Source: SFTJ01 sp045613305
GTDB taxonomy: Bacteria > Bacteroidota > Bacteroidia > Bacteroidales > Muribaculaceae
Reading direction: 5' to 3'
DNA length: 19,910 nucleotides
NCBI GenBank assembly: GCA_045613305.1
Contig: JAZLAU010000018.1
Span: 1 to 19,910 of the forward strand
Shown here piece by piece: positions 1-7,333 of this stretch. Made by a program: the position numbers and the translations under genes. Within the stretch, counting starts at the first letter, position 1, and every line of letters begins with the position of its first letter. Below the pieces are notes generated by a model. It saw only the letters and a list, made by a program, of their open reading frames with translations. It was not told the DNA's origin and searched no databases.

Positions 1-169
1 TTATAAGGCTGTATGCAAAGGTCTTGGCGCTTTCGTTAACGTCAGATTCCGACTTTGTAAGGATTATGTCCTGCCTTGGCTGCAATTTGCCTTGATTAGG
101 CTCGTCGCTGCATGAGCATATGCCGATGCCCATCAGCGCAACTAATGATATAAAAATACTTTTTTTCAT
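1..169 (-). CDS. Lipoprotein, 5' part only; possibly a serpin-family protein
   Basis: This reading frame starts at the ATG complementary to 167-169 and runs off the left edge, giving about 56 residues. It begins MKKSIFISLVALMGIGICSC, a short signal peptide with a lipobox-like Cys (C18 or C20), so the product is probably an exported lipoprotein. The mature start (SDEPNQGKLQPRQ, then DIILTKSESDVNESAKTFAYSL) resembles the start of Bacteroidetes serpins, where a linker and an 'LT(R/K)' strand precede the first helix with its 'FA(F/Y)xL' motif. Only that helix would be present, so the serpin assignment is a guess from pattern memory; the lipoprotein call is firmer. The gene lies downstream of its own promoter-like sequence with an AT repeat (209-244). 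Confidence 0.6.
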   Translation of the reverse strand, partial: MKKSIFISLVALMGIGICSCSDEPNQGKLQPRQDIILTKSESDVNESAKTFAYSLI

Positions 170-208
170 AACAATGGTGGGGGGTTAGTAATTAATCGTA
201 ACGTTCTG

Positions 209-244
209 CAAATATATATATATATATATATATCAGAAAACAAA
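209..244 (-). promoter_or_regulatory. Promoter-like sequence with (AT)n spacer for the lipoprotein gene
   Basis: On the minus strand a -7 box TATATTTG (209-216) matches the Bacteroidetes consensus TAnnTTTG, and a TTTG (241-244) could be the -33 box. The spacer is 24 nt, longer than the usual 19-21, and consists mostly of an AT dinucleotide tract. A poorer TTTT (237-240) sits at the standard 20-nt spacing. The predicted transcript start is about 35 nt before the ATG. The match is by consensus only. Confidence 0.5.
212..233. repeat. (AT)11 dinucleotide microsatellite
   Basis: An uninterrupted run of 11 AT units lies between the -33-like and -7-like boxes of the minus-strand lipoprotein gene. 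Long perfect dinucleotide tracts are prone to slipped-strand length change. Confidence 0.95.
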
Positions 245-306
245 GCGCTTTTTGTGATTAATAAGTATGTTTTAATATAATTTAACCCTTTGGTTATAAA
301 ATAGTT

Positions 307-339
307 CCCAGCCGATGGGGGTTATTGTCATCGGCTGGG
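307..339. repeat. Perfect 11-bp inverted repeat
   Basis: CCCAGCCGATG (307-317) and CATCGGCTGGG (329-339) are exact reverse complements around an 11-nt loop. Neither side is followed by an uninterrupted T-run: the plus side reads into TATATATGTTTTTG and the minus side into AACTATTTTAT. It may be a second terminator after the minus-strand operon, or an operator. The role is not clear. Confidence 0.65.
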
Positions 340-402
340 GTATATATGTTTTTGTTAGGTTATGCTTTATGTGAATTTATAGTTTTCCTATTTGGTGAAA
401 TG

Positions 403-440
403 AAAAAGGCGGCAGCGCAAAAAATGAAGTGCTGTCGCCT
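403..440 (-). terminator. Intrinsic terminator of the adh-xth-pepP operon
   Basis: The arms 407-416 and 431-440 form a 10-bp stem with one G-T pair and a 14-nt loop. On the minus strand the stem is followed directly by TTTTT (complement of 403-407). It lies 37 nt after the pepP stop codon, in the right orientation. Confidence 0.8.
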
Positions 441-476
441 TGCGGATAAAATTATGGGAAATTGGAGATGTGTTTA

Positions 477-1868
477 TTATTGGTTGATAAATTCTTCAAC
501 ATCGTCGGGGCGATAAGGAATTCGGTTTTCGCCTAAGAAGCGGCAACCGTCGGGAGTTATGAGAACATCGTCTTCGATGCGAACTCCGCCAAAGTCGCGG
601 TATTCATTCACCTTGTCGAAGCAAATAAAGTCGGCATTTGTGCCGTTGCTTTGCCAATTGTCGATAAGGTCAGGAATGAAGTATATGCCTGGTTCGTCGG
701 TAATTACGTGTCCCACTTCTAATTTTCGGGCAAAGCGAAGAGAAGCGAGACCAAATTGAGAAGACGGCTGAATGGTGTCGTCGTAACCCACATAGTTTTG
801 TCCGAGACCTTCCATGTCGTGCACATCCATACCCATCATGTGTCCCAAGCCGTGAGGCAAGAACAGGGCGTGAGCGCCGGCAGCCACAGCGTCGTCGGTG
901 TTGCCTTTCATAAGTCCGAGGTCTTTAAGTCGTTCGGTCATGAGTCGGCACACAGCCATGTGCGTGTCGTACCATCTCAATCCTGGTTTAGCAAAAGTGA
1001 GCGCGAGGTCGTGGCAATCGGCAACGATGTCGATTATGTCGCGTTGCTTTTGAGTGAAACGTCCGGAAATAGGCATAGTGCGAGTGTGGTCGCTGCAGTA
1101 GTGCTCAAAAGTTTCGGCACCGGCGTCAACGAGAAGTAGTCGGCCAGGTTGAAGCACGTTTTGCGAAGGGTTGCCGTGCATTATTTCGCCGTGCATGGTT
1201 ACGATGTTTCCAAACGACACGTGAGAGCCAAGCGAACTTGCAATGCCTTCAATCACTCCGCTGATGTATGCTTCGGTTATGCCCGGCTTTGTGGCCAACT
1301 TCATGGCAGCGGTGTGCATTTGATAGCCGATTTCGGCAGCGCGCTCAAGTTCGGCAATTTCTTCTGCGCTCTTGATGGAGCGAAGTTTCACAATGGCTTT
1401 GATGAGAGTGACCGATGCTTTGGCTTTTTGCTCTTCAGGACGGATGCCCATCAGATTCATTATTTCAATCATGTTGTCGTGACGGTATGGAGGCAAGAAA
1501 TGGATTGTTCGGCCGCTTGATTGAGCAATTAGTTCGGCCAATTGAGCCATAGGGCGGAGTTCTCCGATGCCGCTTTCGTCGGCCATTTCGGCAGCGCTTT
1601 TTATTTTGCCATACCAAACAATGTCGTCGATGCTTACTTCATCGCCAAAAAGAATTTCTTTGCCCGAGTTGCAGTCGATGGCAAGGGTGAGGCCTTCGCG
1701 ATGTTGGCCGGTGAAATAAAGGAATGAAGAGTCTTGGCGAAATTTGTAGGCATTATGAGGATAGTTTCGTGGCGAGTCGTTGTTGCCAAAAAGAATGATG
1801 ATGCCGTCGCCAACGAGTTCGCGCAATTGCTTGCGGCGTTCTACATATGTTTGTTGAGAAAATAGCAT
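477..1868 (-). CDS. pepP: Xaa-Pro aminopeptidase (aminopeptidase P, M24B)
   Basis: The 463-residue product is a cytosolic metallopeptidase that removes the N-terminal residue before proline; no signal peptide is seen. Residues 1-170 form the creatinase-type N-terminal domain; the pita-bread catalytic domain follows. All five expected metal ligands are visible: D248 (LLLVDAG), D260 (CSDHTRT), H343 (HGLGHMMGMDVHD), E392 (TDEPGIY) and E432 (GVRIEDD). H339 and H350 match the other conserved histidines of the family. Length fits full-size bacterial aminopeptidase P. The gene is last in a minus-strand operon, 29 nt after exonuclease III, and is followed by a terminator hairpin at 403-440. Confidence 0.95.
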   Translation of the reverse strand: MLFSQQTYVERRKQLRELVGDGIIILFGNNDSPRNYPHNAYKFRQDSSFLYFTGQHREGLTLAIDCNSGKEILFGDEVSIDDIVWYGKIKSAAEMADESGIGELRPMAQLAELIAQSSGRTIHFLPPYRHDNMIEIMNLMGIRPEEQKAKASVTLIKAIVKLRSIKSAEEIAELERAAEIGYQMHTAAMKLATKPGITEAYISGVIEGIASSLGSHVSFGNIVTMHGEIMHGNPSQNVLQPGRLLLVDAGAETFEHYCSDHTRTMPISGRFTQKQRDIIDIVADCHDLALTFAKPGLRWYDTHMAVCRLMTERLKDLGLMKGNTDDAVAAGAHALFLPHGLGHMMGMDVHDMEGLGQNYVGYDDTIQPSSQFGLASLRFARKLEVGHVITDEPGIYFIPDLIDNWQSNGTNADFICFDKVNEYRDFGGVRIEDDVLITPDGCRFLGENRIPYRPDDVEEFINQ

Positions 1869-1897
1869 GGTGAAAAATATGTTTTATTGTAAAATGT

Positions 1898-2653
1898 TTA
1901 TAAATCGATAACTAATTCCACGGGGCAATGGTCGGAGCCGAAAATTTCGTTGTGTATTGCCGCCGACTGGAGTTTGTCGTTAAGACGTTGCGAAGTGACG
2001 AAGTAATCAATGCGCCAGCCGCTGTTCTTTTCGCGAGCGTGGAAACGGTAACTCCACCACGAGTAAGCCTCGGTTAGGTCGGGGAAGAAGTGACGGAAAG
2101 TGTCGGTGAATCCGCTATTGAGCAAAGTGGTGAATTTTTGACGCTCTTCGTCGGTGAATCCGGCATTGCGTCGATTTGTTTTCGGGTTTTTTAAGTCGAT
2201 TTCCTGATGAGCCACATTTAAGTCGCCGCACACAATTACGGGCTTGCGCGCATCGAGCGAAAGCAGATAGTTTCGGAAGTCGTCTTCCCACGTCATTCGA
2301 TAGTCGAGACGTCGCAATTCGTCTTGCGAATTAGGCACATACACATTCACGAGGAAGAAGTTTTCCATTTCGAGTGTAATTACACGCCCTTCGTGGTCGT
2401 GCTGGTCGATGCCAATGCCGTAGGTTACGTTCACCGGCGTGTGTCGAGTGAATATAGCAGTTCCGGAGTAGCCTTTTTTGTCGGCGTAGTTCCAGTATGA
2501 TTGGTATCCGAGAAAAGCCAAGTCGAGTTGTCCGGCTTGCATCTTTGTTTCTTGCAGGCAGAAGAAGTCGGCGTCGAGGTTGTCGAATGCTTCGGCAAAC
2601 CCTTTCCCCATGCATGCTCTAATGCCATTAACGTTCCAAGATATCAGTTTCAT
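1898..2653 (-). CDS. xthA: Exodeoxyribonuclease III (AP endonuclease)
   Basis: The 251-residue product is a Mg-dependent AP endonuclease and 3'-5' exonuclease of base excision repair. The whole exonuclease/endonuclease/phosphatase fold is present: N7 in the start MKLISWNVNGIRA, metal ligand E35 (LQETK), Y105 (VYVPNS), D144 and N146 (CGDLNVAH), D216 (WRIDYF), and the terminal D241-H242 pair (GSDHCP). Length is typical. It is the middle gene of the operon, 43 nt after the alcohol dehydrogenase stop and 29 nt before pepP. Grouping with those two genes suggests only shared transcription, not shared function. Confidence 0.95.
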   Translation of the reverse strand: MKLISWNVNGIRACMGKGFAEAFDNLDADFFCLQETKMQAGQLDLAFLGYQSYWNYADKKGYSGTAIFTRHTPVNVTYGIGIDQHDHEGRVITLEMENFFLVNVYVPNSQDELRRLDYRMTWEDDFRNYLLSLDARKPVIVCGDLNVAHQEIDLKNPKTNRRNAGFTDEERQKFTTLLNSGFTDTFRHFFPDLTEAYSWWSYRFHAREKNSGWRIDYFVTSQRLNDKLQSAAIHNEIFGSDHCPVELVIDL

Positions 2654-2696
2654 AGAGTATGGATTGAATAGTCAGAAAAATTTTAAAATCGGATGA

Positions 2697-3866
2697 TTAG
2701 AGGCACATTTTGTAGATGTTTTCGACGTCGGTCTGAGTAAGGTGTTTGAAGCCTTTAAGAACCTTTCCTCCCACCGATTTGCGTGCCATTACTGCAAAGT
2801 GAGTATCGTCGATTCCTACTTCAGAGAGAGTGCTCTTAAGTCCTAAAGTGCCGAACAAGAATTCTGAAAGTCGATTAATGGCTTCGTTGGCAATATCCAT
2901 AGGCTCGAGCGTGCTGTCGATGCCAAACACGTTAACTCCAAATTGAACAAACTTCGATACAGTGGTTTCGTCGAGGCAATATTTCATCCATCTTGGAGTT
3001 AGGATTGCCAAACCGAGTCCGTGAGTTATGTCGTAAATGGCCGAAAGTTCGTGCTCAATAGGGTGGCAACTCCATGCTTGACGTTTTCCGCCGTCAATAA
3101 ATCCGTTGATTGCCCACGACGAAGTCCACATGAGGTTGGCTCGCGCTTCGTAGTTTTCGGGTTCGGCCATAGCGATAGGGGCATATTTAATGATTGTCTT
3201 AATCATTCCTTCCATGAAGCAGTCGAGCATGTAAAGGTCGGGCTGCATGTTGAAATACACTTCAAAGATGTGCGACAGCATGTCGGCAGCACCGCAAGCG
3301 GTTTGGTATGGGCTCACCGAGTAGGTAACCGTAGGGTCGAGAAACGACACCTTAGGCAGCATAGGAGGAGCCATTCGGCCTATTTTATCTTGTGTTTCGG
3401 GATTGCTGATTACGCCACCGCTGTCCATTTCGGAGCCGGTTGCTGAGAGTGTAAGTATGGAGATGATGGGCAGAGCGTTGGTGATTGGAGCCCACTTTTC
3501 GCTCAAGAAATCCCATGGGTCGTGGTCAACGCATGCCCCGGCAGCCATAAACTTGGTAGCGTCGATGGTAGAGCCGCCGCCAACAGCCAGCAGAACGTCG
3601 ATTTTTTCTTCCTTGCAGATTTTTGCTCCTTGACGCACCGAGTCGATGCGTGGATTTGGCTCGATGCCGCTGAGTTCAAACACTTCAAGTCCGGCTTTCT
3701 CGATTTCGGCCATAACGGCATCGTAAAGCCCGATTTTCTTAATTGAACCTCCGCCATAGGTTAGAAGTACTCGCTTGCCGTATTTGCTTAATTCTTCGCC
3801 AAGGTGATGAAGTTGATTTTCTCCAAAATACACCTTCACGGGTATGTCGTAAATGAAATTATTCAT
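2697..3866 (-). CDS. Iron-containing alcohol dehydrogenase (butanol dehydrogenase/YqhD type)
   Basis: The 389-residue cytosolic enzyme should reduce aldehydes to alcohols with NAD(P)H. The N-terminal Rossmann part has the dinucleotide motif GGGSTIDATK (residues 96-105). Metal ligands match the family: D195 and H199 (AADMLSH), H268 (CHPIEHE) and H282 (ITHGLGLA). The start (FIYDIPVKVYFGENQL) is that of the YqhD/BdhA branch, whose members act on medium-chain aldehydes or methylglyoxal-type substrates; the real substrate cannot be read from sequence. It is first in the adh-xth-pepP operon. Its promoter (3900-3930) overlaps a perfect 20-bp palindrome, so it may be under direct repression or activation, for example by a redox regulator. 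Confidence 0.93.
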   Translation of the reverse strand: MNNFIYDIPVKVYFGENQLHHLGEELSKYGKRVLLTYGGGSIKKIGLYDAVMAEIEKAGLEVFELSGIEPNPRIDSVRQGAKICKEEKIDVLLAVGGGSTIDATKFMAAGACVDHDPWDFLSEKWAPITNALPIISILTLSATGSEMDSGGVISNPETQDKIGRMAPPMLPKVSFLDPTVTYSVSPYQTACGAADMLSHIFEVYFNMQPDLYMLDCFMEGMIKTIIKYAPIAMAEPENYEARANLMWTSSWAINGFIDGGKRQAWSCHPIEHELSAIYDITHGLGLAILTPRWMKYCLDETTVSKFVQFGVNVFGIDSTLEPMDIANEAINRLSEFLFGTLGLKSTLSEVGIDDTHFAVMARKSVGGKVLKGFKHLTQTDVENIYKMCL

Positions 3867-3885
3867 AGTGCTGAAAAAAAGTTAT

Positions 3886-3905
3886 GTTTTGTAATATTAC
3901 AAAAC
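3886..3905. promoter_or_regulatory. Perfect 20-bp palindrome, candidate operator of the adh operon
   Basis: The half sites GTTTTGTAAT and ATTACAAAAC abut with no spacer. The palindrome overlaps the -7 box of the predicted adh promoter and covers the expected transcript start, the position of a classical repressor site. It resembles dyads of redox or metal regulators but does not match a specific one well. Confidence 0.6.
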
Positions 3906-3930
3906 TAATAATTTTAAGCGAAATCACAAT
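3900..3930 (-). promoter_or_regulatory. Promoter of the adh-xth-pepP operon
   Basis: On the minus strand a -33-like ATTG (3927-3930) is followed after 19 nt by TAGTTTTG (3900-3907), a full match to TAnnTTTG. The predicted transcript start is near 3894, giving a leader of about 27 nt before the ATG at 3866. Confidence 0.6.
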
Positions 3931-4015
3931 AATAAATAGATTTTAAATATCTTAAATAGTGCTTATGTGAGTGTAATGTTGGCGGCTGCCACGGAGGTAG
4001 TGCTTATGAGCGAAT

Positions 4016-4057
4016 ATGAAAAAGCAGGAGGAGCAGATTTATTTTCTGCTCCTCCTG
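4016..4057 (-). terminator. Intrinsic terminator after the PNGase gene
   Basis: A perfect 13-bp stem (4025-4037 with 4045-4057) around a 7-nt loop is followed on the minus strand by GCTTTTTCAT. It lies 30 nt after the stop codon of the PNGase-like gene and should end the fucosidase-PNGase transcript. Confidence 0.85.
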
Positions 4058-4086
4058 TGATATTGTGAGGTTAGCATGTGGCTTGA

Positions 4087-5772
4087 TTAGTAAATAAGCG
4101 TACCGCTAATGCACCAATAACTGTTGCTGCCGCCTTCGGGTGCACCTTGCGGAATTTGCACGCTAATGGTGTGAGTTCCGGCCGAGATGTTTCCGAGCGA
4201 AACATACATAGGGTTTGTTACAGTGCCCGGACACCAGTTAGAACGGCTAAGGTCCGACGAACTGCATCCGGTGGCATAGTTGCCGGAGCAAGGATTGTTG
4301 TTTCGGTAAGTGGCACAATCGTCACGCCAAGGGATGAAACTAATCACACGTTGTCCGTCGAGGTATATGGTGTTAGGCTTTTGAATAAATTCATCGCCGC
4401 CACCCCAGCCGCCGTGGCCAGTGGTGGTGTAGAGCAATTGTGCATTTTGTATGTCTTTTTCAAGAGTGAAAGTCACCTTAAGCGAGTCGTTAAGTTGGTA
4501 AAGCGGATAAGGCTGGCCATCTTGTTCAAGATAGTTCACTGTGTTGAAAAGAGGTTTAGCGTTTTTGTAGTTGTAGAGCACATGACGGCGGTCGTCGGGG
4601 TAATATTTTAGTTTCAACGACACGCGGTGTCCTTTAGCGTCCCAGTTGCCAATGTAAGCACCAATCCACACTTCGCCTTGCAAATGGCTCACCAAAGGGG
4701 TGACTTGCGACTTATAAAGCACAGAGTCGACCCATTCTTGTCCGGGCACCTTCACGTGGTTGAATTGGCGAACGCCAAAACCGGTGAAGAAACGCATCAG
4801 TTCAAGAGGCGCGTCGTAGGTGGGTGTGCTAATAAGTCCGTGGTAGTTGTTGCCGTCGCTCACAAACTTAGGCGTGCTGTCGAGTTTGCGAATTGCGTCG
4901 ATAAAAGATTGCTCTTTTCCGGTAGGAATCACAAACACCGAACCGGTGCGGTCGTAAGCATCGCCTTCGCTATATTGCACTACTTCGGCAAATATGCCGT
5001 AGTCGCCGTCGAGCACCGGCATTGTAACCTTTTTCAGGATGATGGTTCCTCCGCCGCAAGCATACACTTTGTCGGCTTCAAGGTTTCCTTCGGGCAACTT
5101 TGCTCCGCTGAAGCATATTCTTTCTTGGTCGAATACGGGCACAGTGATTACGCCGCTATTGTTCATAGCATATTGGTAGTCGCTGCGTTCCATCACTTTG
5201 CCCCAAGAGTTAGGCCAAAATTCGTCAACTTTTTTAAGCGGTTTCACTGAAGTGGCTTCTTCGATTTGGTAGCCGTTTCGCACCACGCGAAGCACCAATC
5301 CGTCGGTGATTCCGACGCTTGCTTGTGGAGTGCCTTTAACGTTGATGTCGTTAGTGCTCCACACTTCATATTTGTTAGAATTGATGGTTGTGACGTATTT
5401 TGTGCAGTTATAGCCCAAGATTTTTTCGGTTTCGCCCGAGTTGGTCAATCCTTTGCCAGCCGAGAAAGCGCTTTGCATCGACACTTTTTCGCCGTTTTTC
5501 AACGAGGCTTGCACAAAGAATTCGCTGTTTGCGAAGTCGATGTAGTAGCGTTGTTCAGGCACGCGAAGAGTCACTTTAGGGTCTACCGATTTAGCGTCGG
5601 GAGCATACATAGACCGTCCGTCGGCAGTGGCAATCATTTTAGCCGAGCCGGTGACCGTGCCGCGGCTGCTGCTTTGGTATGTCACCTCGTAGGCCTTGGC
5701 ATTGCTTTTCTTGGCAAATGCGGTAGGAGCAGCGATGATGGCTGCCAGGCATAACACTATGATTTTTTTCAT
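4087..5772 (-). CDS. Secreted PNGase F-like peptide-N-glycosidase with extra N-terminal domain
   Basis: The 561-residue protein has a signal peptide (1-20, ending AFA) and should cut whole N-glycans from asparagine in the periplasm or outside. Residues 25-180 form an extra domain resembling DUF4412-type proteins (GYNCTKYVTT, YEVWSTNDI), a layout recalling the extended PNGase F-II group. Residues 215-395 and 420-561 match the two jelly-roll domains of PNGase F: DAYDRTGSVFV aligns with the catalytic D60 segment (here D274), GGDEFIQKPNTI with the E206 segment (here E461), and WCPG (513-516) is shared. The position of E118 appears to be Gly or Asn in IGNWDAKG (374-381), so activity is likely but not certain. 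The gene follows the GH29 fucosidase by 35 nt and ends at a terminator (4016-4057). Confidence 0.85.
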   Translation of the reverse strand: MKKIIVLCLAAIIAAPTAFAKKSNAKAYEVTYQSSSRGTVTGSAKMIATADGRSMYAPDAKSVDPKVTLRVPEQRYYIDFANSEFFVQASLKNGEKVSMQSAFSAGKGLTNSGETEKILGYNCTKYVTTINSNKYEVWSTNDINVKGTPQASVGITDGLVLRVVRNGYQIEEATSVKPLKKVDEFWPNSWGKVMERSDYQYAMNNSGVITVPVFDQERICFSGAKLPEGNLEADKVYACGGGTIILKKVTMPVLDGDYGIFAEVVQYSEGDAYDRTGSVFVIPTGKEQSFIDAIRKLDSTPKFVSDGNNYHGLISTPTYDAPLELMRFFTGFGVRQFNHVKVPGQEWVDSVLYKSQVTPLVSHLQGEVWIGAYIGNWDAKGHRVSLKLKYYPDDRRHVLYNYKNAKPLFNTVNYLEQDGQPYPLYQLNDSLKVTFTLEKDIQNAQLLYTTTGHGGWGGGDEFIQKPNTIYLDGQRVISFIPWRDDCATYRNNNPCSGNYATGCSSSDLSRSNWCPGTVTNPMYVSLGNISAGTHTISVQIPQGAPEGGSNSYWCISGTLIY

Positions 5773-5807
5773 GTTGATGACAGAGTGTTGCGAAAATAGG
5801 AGGGTTA

Positions 5808-7160
5808 TCAGTTAGAAGAGATTACTTGTCCCACACCGCGGTAAAGTTTAGCAGGGCCGTCGAGAAGCACCGCGATAACGGTGATTTGCTCGTCTTGCAC
5901 TTCTTCAGGCACGTCGATGTAGACGATGCCAGGCAAAGAACTCCAATAAGGTTTGTCGTAAAGAGTGTGGTTAAGCATAGTGCCGTTGCCCACAACCCAC
6001 ACGCGGTTCACCTTGTTAACGATGCCACGCAAAGGCACGCTTCCGCGCACTTTGTTAGGAATGTAAAGGTAAACGATGTCGCCAGCCTTGTTAAGTGTGG
6101 TGTATCCGTCAGGGAAGTGTTCGGCAGGAAGTCCGGCGCGAGTGCCGTAGATTGCTTCCTTGTGTTTTGCAGTCCAGCGGCCAAATTCCTTAAGGATTGC
6201 TTTTTGTTCTTCTGGAATAGTTCCGTCGGCACGAGGAGAAATGTCGAGAAGCAAGTTTCCGCCGTTGCTCATGCAGTCGCAAAGAGTGCGAAGAAGCATG
6301 TGTGGAGTCTTGTAGTTGCGGTCTTCAGGTTGGTATCCCCAAGAGTCGTTCATTGTGTAGCACAATTCCCAGAATTTGCTTTCAGGACGAACCACAGGAA
6401 TTCCTTGTTCTGGAGTTTCGTAGTCGCCGTAACCTTGAATGCGAGAGTTTACGATGGTGTTAGGGTTAGTGCTGCGAAGCAAGTCGATGATGCCCTTAGC
6501 GTTCCAGTCTTCGGCCGATTGTTCCCAGTCGCCGTCAAACCAGTAAAGAGCAGGCTTGTGAGCGTTAAGTTCCTTAAGTTGAGCAAAGTTGAATTTGCAG
6601 AATTCAGCCCAGCGCTTAGGGTCCTTCTTAATGTCGTAGCGAACCGAAGTGCGTGTAGCGTTAGGGTAGTCTTCGCGGCTCCAGTCGAGAAGAGAGTAGT
6701 AGAAACCAAGTTTTAGGTTCTTTCTTTTCTTCACTTCGTTGATGAAAGGTGTAAGCACGTCTTTTTTAGCAGCTGCGCTTTTAACGGTGCTAAGGTCGCC
6801 CGCCTTAGTGTCCCAAAGAGCCACGCCATCGTGGTGCTTAGTGGTGATTACAGTGTATTGAGCACCGCTTTGCTCAATAAGGTCTACCCATTCTTTAGCG
6901 TCGTATTTGCTTGCTGTGAAGCCGTCGAGTTGAGTCATGTACTCGTCGTAAGGAAGATAGTTGTTGAAGAATGACCAACTTTCAGAAATTCCTCTAACAG
7001 CATATATGCCCCAATGGATAAAGATGCCCAATTTGGCGTCGCCAAACCATTGCATGCGCTTTTCGTAAGCTTCTTGAGTTTCGCCTGTGTTGCGAAGTTG
7101 TGCTGTTGCCGGCTGAATGAGCATTACGGCCATCAGCAAAGATAAAATCAGTTTTTTCAT
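5808..7160 (-). CDS. Secreted GH29 alpha-L-fucosidase
   Basis: I place the start at the ATG at 7160, which gives 450 residues and a signal peptide (MKKLILSLLMAVMLIQPATAQ). A Met 15 codons upstream would lie on the -7 box of the promoter. Hallmarks of GH29 are clear: GIFIHWG (H49), TTKHHDG (H109-H110), the nucleophile segment YWFDGDWE (D209) and WELCYTMNDSWGY, whose E265 is a candidate acid/base. The C-terminal 100 residues form a beta-rich domain. The enzyme removes terminal alpha-L-fucose, probably in the periplasm. It is first in an operon with the PNGase F-like gene, which suggests fucosylated N-glycans as substrate; the linkage specificity cannot be read. Confidence 0.93.
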   Translation of the reverse strand: MKKLILSLLMAVMLIQPATAQLRNTGETQEAYEKRMQWFGDAKLGIFIHWGIYAVRGISESWSFFNNYLPYDEYMTQLDGFTASKYDAKEWVDLIEQSGAQYTVITTKHHDGVALWDTKAGDLSTVKSAAAKKDVLTPFINEVKKRKNLKLGFYYSLLDWSREDYPNATRTSVRYDIKKDPKRWAEFCKFNFAQLKELNAHKPALYWFDGDWEQSAEDWNAKGIIDLLRSTNPNTIVNSRIQGYGDYETPEQGIPVVRPESKFWELCYTMNDSWGYQPEDRNYKTPHMLLRTLCDCMSNGGNLLLDISPRADGTIPEEQKAILKEFGRWTAKHKEAIYGTRAGLPAEHFPDGYTTLNKAGDIVYLYIPNKVRGSVPLRGIVNKVNRVWVVGNGTMLNHTLYDKPYWSSLPGIVYIDVPEEVQDEQITVIAVLLDGPAKLYRGVGQVISSN

Positions 7161-7202
7161 ATTTTTGTATTGTTTATTAATTCGGATAAAATGTAAAACA
7201 TA

Positions 7203-7234
7203 CAAAAATACACAATTATTTAATCTTTACCAAT
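7203..7234 (-). promoter_or_regulatory. Promoter of the fucosidase-PNGase operon
   Basis: On the minus strand ATTG (7231-7234), a 20-nt spacer and TATTTTTG (7203-7210) match the Bacteroidetes -33/-7 promoter. The predicted leader is about 37 nt to the ATG at 7160. Confidence 0.6.
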
Positions 7235-7333
7235 TAATGCCCTAAAAATGGCAAAAGTGAGGGCTGATGTAACCGAAAAAAATGACAAATTGGGGTGATG
7301 TTCTCGCCAACTCGCCCCCCAAAAAAGGCTTAT

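Larger units (their letters stand above)
170..476. other. Intergenic region with hairpins and a microsatellite
   Basis: This stretch between the lipoprotein gene and pepP has no convincing coding sequence; the short open frame near 325-516 runs through the terminator and the end of pepP. It holds the AT-repeat promoter, a perfect 11-bp inverted repeat (307-317/329-339) and the pepP terminator (403-440). Confidence 0.8.

Noticed and set aside
3886..3905. Palindrome as a Rex site controlling alcohol dehydrogenase by NADH
   Set aside because: Rex would suit the gene, but half-site spacing and sequence differ from known Rex operators, so only an unnamed operator is claimed.
5826..6716. Long plus-strand open frame opposite the fucosidase (296 codons), and similar ones at 4147-5754 opposite the PNGase gene
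   Set aside because: They mirror codon bias of the real genes and show no motif, signal peptide or promoter.
7161..7205. Extra 15 residues upstream of the fucosidase start
   Set aside because: The upstream ATG lies on the -7 box of the promoter and would hide the signal peptide.
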